Shown piece after piece: positions 7,777 through 15,530 of a stretch of DNA of 32,435 nt. The DNA is from Lachnospiraceae bacterium. GTDB lineage: Bacteria > Bacillota > Clostridia > Lachnospirales > Lachnospiraceae. Position 1 is the first letter of the stretch; each line of letters begins with the position of its first letter. The stretch lies in contig JAFZNE010000144.1 of the NCBI GenBank assembly GCA_017553035.1, forward strand, positions 1 through 32,435, read 5' to 3'. The position numbers were made by a program, and so were the translations under genes. The notes under the pieces were generated by a model. It was given only the letters and a program-made list of their open reading frames with translations, did not search any database and was not told where the DNA came from.

Positions 7777-9249
7777 TTATTTTATCAACTCTGTCCTCTC
7801 GAAGTACTCCGCAACCAGCTCCACCAGTTCGGCGTCGAGCTTGCCTTCTCCTACCATCTCCCGCAGTATCCTGCAGGCACTCTCTTTGTCGTTTGGCTTC
7901 TTGTACGGCCTGTCGGCTACGGTCAGCGAATCGAAAATGTCCATGATCGTGAGGATCCTGACTTCGACAGGCAGCTGCGAGCCTTTGAGTCCGTTCGGAT
8001 AGCCGGTTCCGTTGAGGAATTCGTGATGTGCTCCCGCAATAAAGCGGACTCTGTCATATTTATCACCAAACTGGATTTTTTCGAGTATCTTGGAAGTGTA
8101 AACGGCATGCATCTCGATCTCTTTACGCTCTTCAGGGGTCAGCGTACCTCTCTGGATCGACAGTTCGTGCGTTTCTTCGTCTGTAATAAAATCGATCACT
8201 TCTCCATCGGAGGTTTCATATTCGATATCATTGATCTCCTGTATTCTCCTGATATCCTCATCCGGAAGAAACGGTACTTTATTTGCTATTTCAACAAATT
8301 CGATATTCTCCTTGAACATCTCTTTGTCCGCTTCATACTCTTCCTCGGTGATCATTCCGGAATGATATTTTACCTTCAGATCCGTCAGTAACCATTTCCA
8401 GCGTGTCTGCATCCCCTTGAGCCTGTAGCTGAGCCTGTCGCTCTTGTTCAGCAGGTCGAGCGGAACCGAGAGTTTGCCAAGATCATGCAGCGATGCAGCC
8501 ATGGTAAGCTGGGCTTTCTGGTTATCGTTCAGCGTGATATTGTCTCCGCCGTTCATTGCCCTTTCGGTAAGGAACTCGGCGAAACCGCGGCAGTATTCGG
8601 TAACATGCCGTGTATGGTTGGCATTGAACTGGGTCCTCGTCTCTATCGCGTCGGTAAATGAAAGCGCGATCGAATCCAGCAATTCCTGCAGCTGCTGGAT
8701 CATATTGCGGTTCGATAATGAAACCGCCGCAAGCGAACTGATCGCTTCAACAATTCTCTGCTCTTCGTCCGTAAATGCAAGAACATTGCCTGAAGCATCC
8801 TGGGCGTTGATCAGCTGCAGAACTCCGATCACTTTCTGCTCATGATTGATGAGCGGAACGACCAGTTCGGACTGGGTATGATAGCCGTTCAGCGCATCAT
8901 ACTTCTTCGGTCCTTCCCAGTTAAATTCCACGTCATTGTAAACATCGGCAATATTCTTGGTAACGCGCTCCCTCGCAACATAAGCAGAAACCGATGTGCT
9001 GTCAAGCTCCACCGGGGGCAGATCGACAGGCTTGCCGTCTCCGCCCCTCAGGAAATTCTTGGAACGTGTTATCATTATCATAAATGCAAGCGCGCCGTTC
9101 TGCATGATGTACAGAGTACCGCCGTCGCAGTTGGTGATATCCATAGCGTCATTTATGATCTTCTGCAGCAACATCGCATATTCCGTAGGCTGCGTCAGGT
9201 CGCGTGCGATCTCAAGGATCCGCGCGGTCACGTTTTTCTCAAGTATCAT
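7777..9249 (-). CDS. GAF-HD-GYP protein, putative c-di-GMP phosphodiesterase
   Basis: This is a 490-aa soluble protein with an ATG start and a GAGG-type ribosome binding site. Residues about 5-180 form a GAF domain (GGTLYIMQ, GYHTQS, VIGVLQLINA) and residues about 190-490 an HD-GYP phosphohydrolase. The metal site includes H255-D256 (LHDLGK), H408-H409-E410 and the GYP triad G416-Y417-P418 (NGTGYP). About 90-100 residues (about 275-365) are inserted between the HD motif and the RGTLTPEER segment, as in the paralogue at 3382-5691. HD-GYP enzymes convert c-di-GMP to pGpG or GMP; the GAF domain probably controls activity through a small ligand or a partner. The gene is second in an operon, 26 nt after the phosphoglucomutase and 67 nt before the CHASE2 cyclase. 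The two GAF-HD-GYP proteins are homologous along their full shared length, indicating duplication. Confidence 0.92.
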   Translation of the reverse strand: MILEKNVTARILEIARDLTQPTEYAMLLQKIINDAMDITNCDGGTLYIMQNGALAFMIMITRSKNFLRGGDGKPVDLPPVELDSTSVSAYVARERVTKNIADVYNDVEFNWEGPKKYDALNGYHTQSELVVPLINHEQKVIGVLQLINAQDASGNVLAFTDEEQRIVEAISSLAAVSLSNRNMIQQLQELLDSIALSFTDAIETRTQFNANHTRHVTEYCRGFAEFLTERAMNGGDNITLNDNQKAQLTMAASLHDLGKLSVPLDLLNKSDRLSYRLKGMQTRWKWLLTDLKVKYHSGMITEEEYEADKEMFKENIEFVEIANKVPFLPDEDIRRIQEINDIEYETSDGEVIDFITDEETHELSIQRGTLTPEERKEIEMHAVYTSKILEKIQFGDKYDRVRFIAGAHHEFLNGTGYPNGLKGSQLPVEVRILTIMDIFDSLTVADRPYKKPNDKESACRILREMVGEGKLDAELVELVAEYFERTELIK

Positions 9250-9275
9250 TAAATAAACCTCGTAAATCTAAGGCC

Positions 9276-11000
9276 TTACCCCAGTTTCTTGATCGCTTCG
9301 CCCATCTTATCATACAGTTCGTTGGCGGACTCCATATCCTTGCCCTTGATGCCGTAATAGAACTTGATCTTGGGTTCAGTTCCGGAAGGCCTTACGCAGC
9401 ACCACATATTGTCTTCAAGCACATAGTACAGAACATTTGACTCGGGAAGGTCTGTAGCGCCCTTCTTGCCGGTAACGTAATTCTCAACTGTATGAAGCTT
9501 GTAATCTCTTGCTTCGATAACCTTGACACCCGCAAGTTCCTTGATCGGATTCTTACGCAGATTGTCAAGTATAGCGGCGATCTTCTCTGCTCCGTCGATG
9601 CCTTTCATGGTAACGGATACTGCGCCTTCACGGAAATATCCGTATTCTTCGTACATCTCGAGCATACGATCCCACAGGCTCTTGCCGCGGAGCTTATTGT
9701 ATGCTGCAGCTTCGCAAAGTCCCATAACAGCAGCAACAGCATCCTTATCTCTTGCATGTGTTCCGATCAGGCAGCCGTATGACTCCTCATAACCGAACAT
9801 GTAAGTATTGTTCTTTCTGCCTTCTTCAAACAATTTGATCTGTTCACCGATATATTTGAATCCGGTAAGCGTCTCGATCAGCGTGCATCCGAATTTCTTT
9901 GCTACAACGTCGCACATATTCGATGTAACGATCGTCTTGACAACGGCACCGTTCTTGGGCAGAAGTCCGAGTTCTTTTCTTGTGGAAAGTTCATATTCGC
10001 ACATCAGAGTTCCGCTCATATTTCCGGTAAATGACTTGTATTCGCCGGTAGCGGTATCTTTCGCAAATACACCGAGTCTGTCGGCATCGGGATCCGTAGC
10101 GAGGATGATATCTGCATTGACCTTCTCGGCAAGTTCAAGCGCAAGTTTGAAAACGCCGGGATCCTCAGGGTTGGGATATCCTACTGTCGGGAAATTGCCG
10201 TCAGGCAGCTCCTGCTCGGGAACCACATATACTTTCTTGAAGCCAAGGGAATCAAGAATACGGCGTACAGGCAGATTGCCTGTTCCGTGAAGAGGTGTAT
10301 AAACGATGGTTATATCATCGGCGGCCTTCTTTATTACTTCGGGGCGAAGTACAAGCTTCATCAGTTCTTCGTTGTAAACTGTATCGACTTCTTCTCCGAT
10401 CACGTTGTACAGGCCTGCCTTGATCGCATCGTCAAGGTTCATTGTCTTGCATAATGAGAAATCTTCGATCGAATTTACTTCGGCAATGATACCGGTATCA
10501 TGAGGCGGTGTTACCTGAGCGCCGTCCTCCCAGTAAACCTTGTATCCGTTATATTCGGGCGGATTATGGCTGGCCGTAACGACTATACCTGCTATGCAGT
10601 GCAGATGTCTCAATGCAAAGCTCAGTTCCGGAGTGGGACGCAGGGTATCGAATCTGTAAGTCTTGATACCGTTGGCATTGAGTGTAAGTGCAGCTTCACG
10701 GCTGAATTCTATCGACATGTTTCGGGAATCGAATGCTATAGCAACACCCTTGTTCTGACCTTTATTTTTGATGATGTAATTGGCAAGACCCTGTGAAGCA
10801 CGGCGAACAGTATAAATATTCATCCTGTTGATGCCGGCGCCGATGATCCCGCGCAGTCCGCCGGTTCCGAATTCAAGTGATTTGTAGAATCTGTCCTTGA
10901 TCTCGTTGTCATTGTCCTTGATAGCTTCCAGCTCCTTCTTGGTAGCCTCGTCAAAACAAGGAGAAGTAAGCCAGTTCTCGTATTCCTTCATGTAGTCCAT
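9276..11000 (-). CDS. pgcA: Alpha-phosphoglucomutase (alpha-D-phosphohexomutase family)
   Basis: This enzyme interconverts glucose 1-phosphate and glucose 6-phosphate in the cytosol, feeding UDP-glucose, glycogen or envelope sugar synthesis. The 574-aa length is normal for the long Firmicute family. Visible motifs are the phosphoserine loop VVTASHNPPEYNGYK (Ser about 144), the magnesium loop DPDADRLGV (about 308), the sugar-binding GYEESYG and the C-terminal phosphate-binding RPSGTEPKIKF. The reading frame continues upstream to 11072, but the added residues are not family-like. The ATG at 11000 (MDYMKEYENW) matches the usual N-terminus and follows AAGGCGG, so it was chosen. The gene is the first in the minus-strand block leading into the GAF-HD-GYP gene 26 nt downstream. 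A related phosphomannomutase activity cannot be excluded. Confidence 0.93.
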   Translation of the reverse strand: MDYMKEYENWLTSPCFDEATKKELEAIKDNDNEIKDRFYKSLEFGTGGLRGIIGAGINRMNIYTVRRASQGLANYIIKNKGQNKGVAIAFDSRNMSIEFSREAALTLNANGIKTYRFDTLRPTPELSFALRHLHCIAGIVVTASHNPPEYNGYKVYWEDGAQVTPPHDTGIIAEVNSIEDFSLCKTMNLDDAIKAGLYNVIGEEVDTVYNEELMKLVLRPEVIKKAADDITIVYTPLHGTGNLPVRRILDSLGFKKVYVVPEQELPDGNFPTVGYPNPEDPGVFKLALELAEKVNADIILATDPDADRLGVFAKDTATGEYKSFTGNMSGTLMCEYELSTRKELGLLPKNGAVVKTIVTSNMCDVVAKKFGCTLIETLTGFKYIGEQIKLFEEGRKNNTYMFGYEESYGCLIGTHARDKDAVAAVMGLCEAAAYNKLRGKSLWDRMLEMYEEYGYFREGAVSVTMKGIDGAEKIAAILDNLRKNPIKELAGVKVIEARDYKLHTVENYVTGKKGATDLPESNVLYYVLEDNMWCCVRPSGTEPKIKFYYGIKGKDMESANELYDKMGEAIKKLG

Positions 11001-11080
11001 AAATAAATACCGCCTTTCAGAAATATTTACAATATATGACATTATTTTACAACAAAATCGCATATTTAACAATAGTTTTC

Positions 11081-11109
11081 TTGCAAATGTGATTGTTATT
11101 TGTTATACT
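11081..11109 (+). promoter_or_regulatory. Sigma-A-type promoter for the FapA-family gene
   Basis: The sequence shows TTGCAA, a 17-nt spacer and TATACT, with the extended -10 TGT directly before the -10 box. It lies about 80 nt before the GTG start at 11189, in the divergent gap with the phosphoglucomutase gene. Confidence 0.7.
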
Positions 11110-11188
11110 GTAAATGTAAGAGAAGATATTCATTTTTCTACATTTTCCGTTTTTCTTTCGAATTGATTACCGGAAGGAGGTGACGCCT

Positions 11189-12598
11189 GTGGATGAAGAG
11201 ATTAAAGGATATATCAAGGTTCTGATCAACGAAGATTCTATGCAGGCGCGCATCTGCTTTTCAACTACCCCCGGTACAGATCAGAAATTAAGTCCCGTTG
11301 CTTTTACACTCGATAATGCACTTATGGCCCTTTCCGTTGCAGGCGTTAAAGCCGGTGTCAATAATGATATGATCATGGACATGATCGAAAGCCGCCAGTT
11401 TGATGTTTTTAAGGCTGTGGCAATGGGTAAACCGCCTTTGAACGGTACAAGCGGATTCTATACATTTCATTTTAATACGGAACACGACGGCAAGCCCAAG
11501 GTTCTCGAAGACGGAAGTGTCGATTATCATTCCATAGACGGCTATGAACCGGTTTCCAAGGATGCTCTTCTGGCAACTTACACTCCCGCTACTTCCGGCC
11601 ACTTCGGTTATAATGTGCGCGGCGCAGTTATTCCCAATGTCAAAGGCAAGGAACAGCCCAGGCTGAGCGGATCCGGTTTTCACATTAATGAAAATGCGAC
11701 CGAATACTATGCAAACGTCGATGGAAAAGTCGAACTTAATAAAGGCAATACCGAACTCGTTGTAAGCAACGTCCTTGAGATCAAGAGCGACGTCGATCTT
11801 ACAACCGGTGATGTGAGCTTCAACGGTGACGTTATCGTTACCGGCAACGTTGTCAGCGGATCAAGGATCACCGCTACCGGCAGCGTAACGGTCGCAGGCA
11901 ATGTAGAAGGTGCCATAATCCTCTCCGGCGGCGACATTACCATGAAACTCGGAATGCAGGGCGGCGGCCGAGGCATCATCAAATGCGGCGGTAACCTCTA
12001 CGGTAAGTTTTTTGAGCAGGTTCGTATCGACTGTAAAGGCGATATCCACGCTTCTTCAATGATGAACTGCGTGGTCAATTGTCAGGGAAGTATGTTTGTA
12101 ACCGGTCGTCACGGAATTCTTGTTGGCGGTACCATTTCATGCCAGGGAGATATCGAAGCCACGATCATCGGTAACCTTGCCGAAGTCAAGACATATCTCA
12201 ATATCGGTATTACCGAACAGAATATCAATGATATGAACAATCTTGAACGGACGCTGCGTGACCTGCAGGACAAGATCACCAAGCATACAGAACTTCAACA
12301 GAAACTGGAATTGGTCAAGAATCCCAACAATGCCAATGAACTGGCTGCTATGAAGCAGCAGGTAGAGTTGTCGCTCGCGGAACTCAACCGCCAGCAGGCC
12401 GAAACATTTCAACAGCTCGAGCAGACCAAGCTCATCCTGGCCGCCTACTCTAACTCCAAGATCATTGTACACAAGTACCTGTACCCGAATGTCAAGATCA
12501 ATATTTCCGGAGCCTACTACTCCGTAACCTCTACATTCGTCAATCTTGTTGTTAAAAATGTCGGAGGCGAGATCAAGCTATATAACGAACAAATGTAA
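11189..12598 (+). CDS. FapA family protein (DUF342, polymerised beta-helix)
   Basis: The start is GTG at 11189, placed 6 nt after a near-perfect AAGGAGGTGA. An upstream in-frame GTG at 11180 overlaps that ribosome binding site and was rejected. The 469-aa product has a mixed N-terminal domain (about 1-170) and then a right-handed beta-helix of short repeats (about 180-330), with recurring G-DV/GxV units such as GDVIVTGNV and GSVTVAGNV. A coiled-coil segment of about 70 residues (NLERTLRDLQDKITKH onward) and a short beta-rich tail follow. This is the standard DUF342/FapA layout. FapA-family proteins are linked to cell-surface signalling and flagellar or septal functions in some bacteria, but the biochemical role is unsettled. 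There is no membrane segment. The gene is monocistronic, with its own promoter and a terminator shared with the convergent cheX gene. Confidence 0.9.
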   Translation: MDEEIKGYIKVLINEDSMQARICFSTTPGTDQKLSPVAFTLDNALMALSVAGVKAGVNNDMIMDMIESRQFDVFKAVAMGKPPLNGTSGFYTFHFNTEHDGKPKVLEDGSVDYHSIDGYEPVSKDALLATYTPATSGHFGYNVRGAVIPNVKGKEQPRLSGSGFHINENATEYYANVDGKVELNKGNTELVVSNVLEIKSDVDLTTGDVSFNGDVIVTGNVVSGSRITATGSVTVAGNVEGAIILSGGDITMKLGMQGGGRGIIKCGGNLYGKFFEQVRIDCKGDIHASSMMNCVVNCQGSMFVTGRHGILVGGTISCQGDIEATIIGNLAEVKTYLNIGITEQNINDMNNLERTLRDLQDKITKHTELQQKLELVKNPNNANELAAMKQQVELSLAELNRQQAETFQQLEQTKLILAAYSNSKIIVHKYLYPNVKINISGAYYSVTSTFVNLVVKNVGGEIKLYNEQM

Positions 12599-12611
12599 AA
12601 AGAGACAATGT

Positions 12612-12641
12612 AAAAGAGGCATCTTAAAGATGCCTCTTTTT
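12612..12641. terminator. Bidirectional intrinsic terminator between fapA-like and cheX
   Basis: A perfect hairpin (AAAGAGGCATC, short loop, GATGCCTCTTT) is flanked by A and T runs, so it can end transcription from both the plus-strand FapA-family gene and the minus-strand cheX gene. Confidence 0.9.
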
Positions 12642-12668
12642 GTATGCATTATTATAATTCAATTTATT

Positions 12669-13148
12669 TTATTTATTTTCCTTCACGCAGATGTACAGGC
12701 GGATATACTCCTCATCATTGATATTGACAGGTATCGATATCGCGGGAATATCCGAAGTCAGCTTCATCTTCTTGCCGTGCATCGATACGGGAGGCGTAAT
12801 ATCGAAAATTATACCCTGGGTCGAGAACAGAGTCGCAGTATTACCGAGGATCATGTTGCCAAGCTCTCCAAGTGCCGAACATGCCATCGCATCAAGTTCA
12901 GTAACGGGCATGCCCATCATCATAGTGCTGGCGATCGATTTTGAACTGGTATCGGTCATTCTGAAAAATACCTGTCCGCGCATGGCTCCCGTAACACCGA
13001 CCTGTATAAGAAATGTATCTTCTTCGAATGTCAGCTCCGCAAGTCCGGGCTTTCCTACCTTGCCGCCGGGCATACCAAGCATCTCAAGAATACTTATTGT
13101 AGCCTGCAGGAAAGGGTTAATATATTTTATATCCAAAGCTTCAGCCAT
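12669..13148 (-). CDS. cheX: Chemotaxis protein CheX-like (CheC-family CheY-P phosphatase)
   Basis: The 159-aa length is typical of CheX. The N-terminal INPFLQATISIL segment and the single active-site helix ALGELGNMILGNTA, with the ExxN pair E95/N98, identify the CheC/CheX/FliY phosphatase family; the FDITPP segment is also characteristic of CheX. CheX dephosphorylates CheY-P and so adjusts flagellar switching. ATG at 13148 follows GGAGGT. No other che gene is nearby. It lies 49 nt downstream of the antiporter operon on the same strand with no terminator in the gap, so read-through from that operon is possible. CheX-like proteins can also act on response regulators outside chemotaxis. Confidence 0.9.
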   Translation of the reverse strand: MAEALDIKYINPFLQATISILEMLGMPGGKVGKPGLAELTFEEDTFLIQVGVTGAMRGQVFFRMTDTSSKSIASTMMMGMPVTELDAMACSALGELGNMILGNTATLFSTQGIIFDITPPVSMHGKKMKLTSDIPAISIPVNINDEEYIRLYICVKENK

Positions 13149-13197
13149 TAGCTATAAAACCTCCGAATTTCACGTTTGCTAATACTGTACCACGAAT

Positions 13198-15477
13198 TTA
13201 CGAAAATAGCAAGTATAAAAGATACAATAATGTGATAATCAATCCGACGCATATCATCATCATACCATATGACAATGTTGAAGTGATTATCCTGCCTGTT
13301 TTTTCAGTCAATGCAAGCTTTGATTTCATCGACTCCACTATCGGGTGATCTTTATGACGGAAAGGTCTGAAAACCGTATTGCTAAGTAATGCGATCGTCC
13401 GGTCAAATATGTTCGAAGCAAGATCGGTCAATTTCTTCAAAATCGACATCACCGCACCGAACAGGGCTTTAGGCAATACATTTGAGATAAAGTGTCCGAT
13501 CTTCTTCAATGCGAACATCGTCCCCCGGAACAGGGCTTTGGGCAGCGTATTGCAGATAAATGCACCCACAGTCCTGAAAAGGAAGGGGAAAAATCCTAGC
13601 AGCAGAGGTCTGTAGATCAGTTCTTCCAGATCAAGCTTCGCAGGCCACAGGTTTTTATAATATATCGTCCCGTTTGCATTTTTACCACACAGGAATTTTC
13701 TGATAAGCAGGAAGAAGACTATTCCGATACTGATCGATATCATACTGCCTTTCAGATTTTCCAGTGAAAAGATCTTGATCTCATTCAGTATTTCATGCTG
13801 TTCGAAATTATATGAAAATGTATTGAAGTTGCCCATAAATACTGCGAGCTTCGAAATATACAGCTTTGCACCGAGTCCGAATGCAACTATCAAGACAGCG
13901 GGGGCCGTGATCGCGGAATATGACACCATACCGATTCCGATCTGATGGTTTCCCGAATTGCTCCCGTGTGCATCATTCTCATCGTGATGTACATCCGCAT
14001 GCGTTCCGTGTGTACTATCGTGAAGTTTATTTTCCTTGTTATGCTGAATCTTGCTCTCCGACTCGGACGGTTTATCCACAAACAGACAATAGAACAGCTT
14101 TGTCATATATGCAAATGTCATTCCGCCGCTTATCAGATACAGCCACTCGAGAACCTTGAAAAATCCGGCCAGCCCTCCGGCGACGTGAATGTATTCAACT
14201 ATACCTTCATGGATCAGGGTCTTGGCAACATAGCCCGATAGCAGCGGAACGCCGGAAATTCCAAGAGCGCCGATCAGGAACAGCACCTTCAGATAAGGTT
14301 TCCCGATACCGAAACCTTTTATATCATTCAGGTTGAGCTTGTGCAGGTTCATGTAGACAACTGCCGCGCACAGGAATAATGTCAGTTTGAACAGCGAATG
14401 GTTGACCATATAGAGCATTGCACCGGAAAGTGCCAAAGTACACTCTTCCTTCAGTAAAGGTACCAGTCCGCACCCGATCAGGATAAAACCTATCTGTGAA
14501 ACCGATGAACATGCGAGCGTTCTCTTCAGATCAACAGAAAATACGGCAAGGATCGCTCCGGTCAGCATCGTAAACATTCCGAGGATGCAGATCAGAAGCC
14601 CGAAAGCATCAACATCATGGAATATTTCAAGGCAAAGAACTATAACGCCAAAAACACCACTCTTCGTAAGTACGCCCGACAGAAGCGCACTCGCCGGAGC
14701 CGGTGCAACCGGATGGGCCTTCGGCAGCCAGATATGTAACGGGAAACATCCTGCTTTTGCTCCGAATCCGAACAGGATCATGATCCCGGCAGCCCAGAGC
14801 TTATTCTTTGCCGATGTATCGTTTCCACCAAGAACTGCAGAGGCCGCTTCCTTTATCTCTCTAAGATTCAGCGTTCCGCAGACATTGCTCAGCAGCATGA
14901 TGCCCATCAGCATTACCAGGCCGCCGATAACTGCTACCGCAAGGTAAGTTCCCGCAGCCTTCATCGCGTCGGCTTTCTCGGTATGAGCAACAAAAGCGTA
15001 TGAAGCCAGTGACATTATTTCAAAGAATATAAATGTCGTATACAGATCGTTTGATAAGAATACACCTATAGTTGCGGCGAAGGTCCACATGCTGAAAATG
15101 TGGTACCTCATAAGGTTCTCGCCGTCAGTAAAATAGTCTCTTGCAACCAGTGTACTGCAGAACCACATCAGCGTTGTGATAAATGCATATACGATCCTGA
15201 ATCCGTCGAATGCAAATTTCAGACCAAAACCTGCGAAGCGTCCGATCGTATAAGTATCCATTTTGATCACGGGCCCGTACAGCCACGCGGCGATCAGGAG
15301 CATGCCTTCAAAGCCTGTGACACCCAGTGTCATAAGCCATAATTTAACAGGTGAATACCCTTTGACATCTTTTTCCGGATCCGCGCGTCTAAAGCTTCTG
15401 CCGCACATCAGCCACATCAGAAATGAGCCGGCGACAGGCCACATGACGAGGATCAGAAGTAAAGTATTACCCCGCAC
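13198..15477 (-). CDS. NuoL/MrpA-like proton-conducting antiporter subunit with C-terminal extension
   Basis: The start is GTG, 5 nt after GGAGG. The 759-aa polytopic protein has the 14-helix proton-conducting core with the TM5 glutamate (FFEIMSLASY), the TM7/TM8 lysines and loop GAKAGCFPLHIWLPKAHP, the LTKSG motif, H/K in MVNHSLFKLTLF and the TM12 lysine (SGYVAKT). After the core comes a loop of about 40 residues rich in His, Asp and Asn (about 475-512). Another helix, a long amphipathic stretch with a 23-residue tandem repeat (LPKALF twice, about 635-690) and a final membrane helix follow. The last part resembles the NuoL lateral helix plus anchoring TM16. The gene is last in a six-gene operon, 53 nt after the previous gene. 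It should pump or conduct H+ or Na+ in the cytoplasmic membrane. The substrate ion cannot be read from the sequence. Confidence 0.88.
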   Translation of the reverse strand: MRGNTLLLILVMWPVAGSFLMWLMCGRSFRRADPEKDVKGYSPVKLWLMTLGVTGFEGMLLIAAWLYGPVIKMDTYTIGRFAGFGLKFAFDGFRIVYAFITTLMWFCSTLVARDYFTDGENLMRYHIFSMWTFAATIGVFLSNDLYTTFIFFEIMSLASYAFVAHTEKADAMKAAGTYLAVAVIGGLVMLMGIMLLSNVCGTLNLREIKEAASAVLGGNDTSAKNKLWAAGIMILFGFGAKAGCFPLHIWLPKAHPVAPAPASALLSGVLTKSGVFGVIVLCLEIFHDVDAFGLLICILGMFTMLTGAILAVFSVDLKRTLACSSVSQIGFILIGCGLVPLLKEECTLALSGAMLYMVNHSLFKLTLFLCAAVVYMNLHKLNLNDIKGFGIGKPYLKVLFLIGALGISGVPLLSGYVAKTLIHEGIVEYIHVAGGLAGFFKVLEWLYLISGGMTFAYMTKLFYCLFVDKPSESESKIQHNKENKLHDSTHGTHADVHHDENDAHGSNSGNHQIGIGMVSYSAITAPAVLIVAFGLGAKLYISKLAVFMGNFNTFSYNFEQHEILNEIKIFSLENLKGSMISISIGIVFFLLIRKFLCGKNANGTIYYKNLWPAKLDLEELIYRPLLLGFFPFLFRTVGAFICNTLPKALFRGTMFALKKIGHFISNVLPKALFGAVMSILKKLTDLASNIFDRTIALLSNTVFRPFRHKDHPIVESMKSKLALTEKTGRIITSTLSYGMMMICVGLIITLLYLLYLLFS

Positions 15478-15530
15478 AATAGCCTCCTGAAAATAAAAAT
15501 ACTATTCTATCAGTCAAAATGGTCTATCAC

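Noticed and set aside
11001..11072. Upstream extension of phosphoglucomutase
   Set aside because: The extra residues are not family-like and the ATG at 11000 has both a ribosome binding site and the expected N-terminus.
13900..14241. Several short plus-strand frames around the His-rich loop
   Set aside because: They are shadows of the minus-strand antiporter gene; the His-rich loop lies in the gene's own frame with membrane helices on both sides.
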